Source: Schistocephalus solidus
Lineage: Eukaryota > Platyhelminthes > Cestoda > Diphyllobothriidea > Diphyllobothriidae
Direction: 5' to 3'
Length of the DNA stretch: 64,000 nt
Assembly (NCBI GenBank): GCA_017591395.1
Contig: WEDG01002540.1
Coordinates: 124,001 to 188,000 of the forward strand
Both the position numbers and the translations under genes were made by a program. The notes below the pieces were generated by a model that worked only from the letters and a program-made list of their open reading frames with translations, did no database searches and was not told where the DNA came from. Shown here one piece after another: positions 61,278 through 64,000 of the stretch (the stretch's first letter is position 1; the number at the start of each line of letters is the position of its first letter).

Positions 61278-61740
61278 GTGCCTGGAACACCAACACACAG
61301 CAGAGATCGCCAACTCCACTGCCCTCACTGTCCTCGCGCATTCCCTCATCACGTGGGCCTATTCGGTCACATGCGCATCCATAGCGGCGGAATTCACCGC
61401 AATGCTGACAACACCGATACCCCCATGAACACCCTATTCTCCTGCCACTCATACCGCCACTGCCACCCCCACTACCATGAACAACATCCCCCCAGCCTCT
61501 CCCGATTTCTCCTGCCCGCACTGTGACCAAAGCTTCAACTCACGCATTGGCCTGGTCAGTCACCGGTGAATCCATCGCGCGATGGTTGATGAACCAGTGC
61601 CTGAGGCTCCGACATAAAGTCAACGCGCCTGCTTCAACTACCCTCACTGCTCCCGCACCTTTACGCACCGCATGGGCCTATAAGAACACATGTGCCTCCA
61701 CGACAACATGCGGCAAACCACCGGAAGCTAAGCCATATCA
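61278..61740 (+). pseudogene. LINE C-terminal zinc fingers 3-5 (frame-broken)
   Basis: A near-intact C2H2 finger CPHCPRAFPHHVGLFGHMRI starts about 61,320. Two worn ones follow in other frames: CPHCDQSFNSRIGLVSH at about 61,507-61,570, and PHCSRTFTHRMGL then EHMCLH at about 61,630-61,700, with a stop between. Linkers are Thr/Pro-rich. The fingers alternate two sequence types (SRIGLV and HRMGL), which suggests duplication as pairs. Confidence 0.75.
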
Positions 61741-61776
61741 GCGCACAGTACCTACACCAATACATTGACAACACCC

Positions 61777-61793
61777 TCATCATCATTACCATT

Positions 61794-61825
<32 letters not shown>

Positions 61826-61827
61826 TT
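61777..61827. repeat. (CAT/TCA)n microsatellite at the LINE 3' end
   Basis: About 50 bases of TCA units with one interruption (tcattaccattatca). Many RTE-type LINEs end in a short tandem repeat, so this may mark the element's 3' terminus. Confidence 0.85.
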
Positions 61828-61839
61828 CCTGTGGAAAAT

Positions 61840-62600
61840 CGTGCCTTTATAGGCTGCAAATCTGACGCTTACACCAACTCACTCCATCGCCCAGTGCATG
61901 CGCTGTGGGCTTCGAGTGGCTGATTAGTGGACTGGTAGTCAGGCGGCGATGGCTCCTCCATATCCCCTCCATTATTGAATCGTGGTGTGTTGTGGGGGTC
62001 AGGTTGTGCTGTGGCGCATGAAGATGGGTACGCCGACCACTCAGCCAATGCACCAACTCCCACATCGGACAACTGACTGGCTCGAACGGTGGTCTGATTG
62101 TGGTGGTAGGGTAAAGAGTGAGATCAACGGCTCAGCGCATGTTCCTAACTATAAAAGATCTGAAGCGCTTGAAACTATCACGGTGCGCTTAAAACCGTGG
62201 CTTAGAAGGTTGCCAACTGACGGGATAACTCGGACCACGTGGTCAGCCTAATGTGTGTTTTATCTGGAGTGACTGACTGGTGGACTGAGAGCCAGGCTGC
62301 AATCGTTCCTTCTTTATGTGGCCTTTTTGGCGATCCCACTCCGTGGGATCCGAGCCAGGTGTGGTGGTACGCCCAGGGGCGGCTCGGGCTGCACCAGCCA
62401 ACTGCGCCCTCTCCCATCTCCGGTCTTCTTGACTCTGTCATGACACTGGGCTCAAGCGGAGGAGAAGGAGAGTGTGTGGTAGATGCAAAACAAGTCTACT
62501 ATCACTTTTATCTAAATCACGCGCAAGTCACCGTCCCTGCACCACCCTTCCATGGAGCATATGGTGTACGTTGTCCTACAACGACGATCGAATTGCCATG
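61840..62600 (+). repeat. dispersed repeat family B, copy 3 (longest) with extra 5' sequence
   Basis: From about 62,075 it matches the copies in intron 6: gttgccaactgacgggataa, ctcggaccacgtggtcagcc, gagccaggctgcaatc, actccgtgggatccgagcca, gtcatgacactgggctcaag and gtgtgtggtagatgc. The 61,840-62,070 part is GC-rich and not seen elsewhere in the window. It sits right after the LINE; it may be the LINE's 3' UTR or a separate insertion. Confidence 0.68.
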
Positions 62601-64000
62601 GCTTGCTATTTATGTTACCTTCGGAACCTTATACTAGAAATAGCTAATAGTAAATCCATCTTTTATTTCATTTTTTTTATATTCCTAGCAACGTTTAAAC
62701 ATGCAAACTGGATATACCAACTTCACTCGTGAAACCTTCAGCCATATGCGACCGTCATACATAATAACATTCTTCACTTTGTTTACCATTCATCGATATG
62801 AATGTTGACGTTCACTAAAAAACTAACGTTAAAAGCATATTTAGTTATTTCTGATGCGAACGGCTTTTCTGATTCTTTAATAACGGTCGAGATATAAAAA
62901 GTGCAGTTATGATATTTTGTGAAAACCCTATTTTTGTTTCGAAGACCTTCATCTCATCTGGACAATAAAGCTATCAATGCTGAAACAATCATTTAACACA
63001 CATGATTTTGAACCCATCATCGAAAGCTATAAGTACTCGAACCGTTTCTGGACACCTGGTCATTCAATTTGATAGATTGCTCTGATAAATAAATTTTAAC
63101 GTTTATTTACATTTACTCCCAAAGGTTAATTAATAAATGTGTCACAAAACGGTCTTTAGTCTAACGATAAGGACGAACACTACACTCTGCTGCAGGTCCT
63201 ATCATAAAAGTGTATTCTGACGATGATATTTCACACTACGAAAAAACCCGTAATTGAAGACATACATGAGGCAAACTATGGGAAATGAGAAGTTCGGGGA
63301 CATAAAGCGAGGATCGCCAGCAATTAAGATTGTCATAGAAGTCTGGTTATGGTGGTCGTTAAACCGGATAATGGATGGTCAGGGTGAATTAAAAGGTGTA
63401 TGTTATCAGCTCCAGGGTGCCTAACGACATCAAATGGCTGGTGAAGTTGATTATCTATTTTTAAGTGTCAGTTTTAATTAAACCTTCAATTTTAGCTAGT
63501 TGAAACGCTAAAGGTGACAGCAGGTTTTCCCTGAGGTTGTAAGAATACAAATCTTTCAACTTTCACCGAGTAAATAGACAAAATTAATTTTCAGTAAACT
63601 GAGTGAAATTTGACCAAATAACGGAGAAAAGCGTTTACTTTCCGATTGGATCAACTATGCGGAGTATGCCATTCTAAGAAATGTCCTCCTCTGATAATTT
63701 AATTCGAGTTTCTTCGAATTTCTGCTAATTTTTTTTTGACATTTAAGTCACTGCGATGGCCACTTGTTTCATTGAACCCAAGTTTTTTTCATGGACTCTT
63801 TTCATGATATTTTTCTCGTGGGCTCATTTATATATGTCAACATGTTTTGCTGCTTTTTGCGATGTTTCGGGAACACGACTGAATTACAAAGACCATTCTT
63901 CCTTAAAATGAACAACTTTCTACCAACAGCATGCCATTTCAAATGCAAGTTCTTGTATTTTTTCCTTATGTGTCTAATAAATCGAAAATATTACCCGATT
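62601..64000. other. no gene recognised
   Basis: AT-rich sequence without convincing coding blocks, repeats or RNA genes on either strand. Confidence 0.65.

Larger units (their letters stand above)
57822..61830 (+). mobile_element. decayed non-LTR retrotransposon (LINE, RTE-like): endonuclease, reverse transcriptase, C2H2 tail
   Basis: In order: an AP-type endonuclease (to about 58,621), a linker (58,727-59,083), a reverse transcriptase with motifs A, B and C (59,135-60,463), a C-terminal domain and several C2H2-type fingers (60,770-61,740), then a CAT/TCA microsatellite. At least six frameshifts or stops separate the pieces, so the copy is dead. The layout and the LLYGAETWT box resemble RTE-type LINEs, and the finger-bearing tail is one I associate with diphyllobothriid tapeworms. 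It lies about 1 kb upstream of exon 1 of the KY-like gene, in the opposite orientation. Confidence 0.88.

Noticed and set aside
1..64000. CRISPR array, bacterial operons, prophage or rRNA genes
   Set aside because: No regularly spaced short repeats, no dense gene runs and no rRNA-like stretches; splice structure and LINE show nuclear eukaryotic DNA.

Overview
The window is eukaryotic genomic DNA: AT-rich, intron-dominated, no operons, spliced coding blocks separated by kilobases of non-coding sequence, and a decayed non-LTR retrotransposon. The best guess for the organism is a parasitic flatworm, most likely a diphyllobothriid (pseudophyllidean) tapeworm such as Spirometra, Diphyllobothrium or Schistocephalus. 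The lineage call rests on my recognition of the LINE's reverse transcriptase plus C2H2 tail and of the GIY-YIG retroelement remnant; I could not run a search.

The one host gene I can support lies on the minus strand from about 56,809 down to 2,913. I assembled ten exons by matching GT/AG junctions and reading phase. They give a transglutaminase-like protein of about 683 residues in the kyphoscoliosis-peptidase (KY)/hillarin family: a charged N-terminus (exons 1-3), the KY/transglutaminase-like core (exons 4-5), then two tandem beta-type KY repeats (exons 6-9) and a short tail (exon 10). About 2.05 kb of coding sequence is spread over 54 kb, with introns from 46 bp to 16 kb. Exon 4 carries one extra base in a 7-base homopolymer that breaks its frame. 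The residue where the family's catalytic Cys is expected appears to be Thr, although the His and Asp are present.

Layout: 1-2,650, 3' flank with SINE pieces; 2,913-5,548, exons 10-7; 5,549-21,603, intron 6, rich in repeats and holding a Penelope-like GIY-YIG remnant; 21,604-28,013, exons 6 and 5 around an intron with a CT microsatellite and a three-copy tandem tRNA-derived SINE array; 28,014-37,491, intron 4 and exon 4; 37,492-44,186, intron 3 with two head-to-head SINEs, then exon 3; 44,187-56,809, introns 2 and 1 with exons 2 and 1, and a GC-rich unclassified island near 49.1-49.9 kb; 57.2-61.83 kb, a decayed plus-strand LINE with endonuclease, reverse transcriptase and zinc fingers; 61.84-62.6 kb, another repeat that has relatives in intron 6; 62.6-64.0 kb, nothing recognised.

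Degenerate telomere-like (TTAGGG) blocks recur in the introns at about 9, 13.5, 19.6, 31.7 and 39.2 kb. Nothing suggests the repeats and the KY-like gene work together; the repeats look like insertions into its introns and 5' flank.
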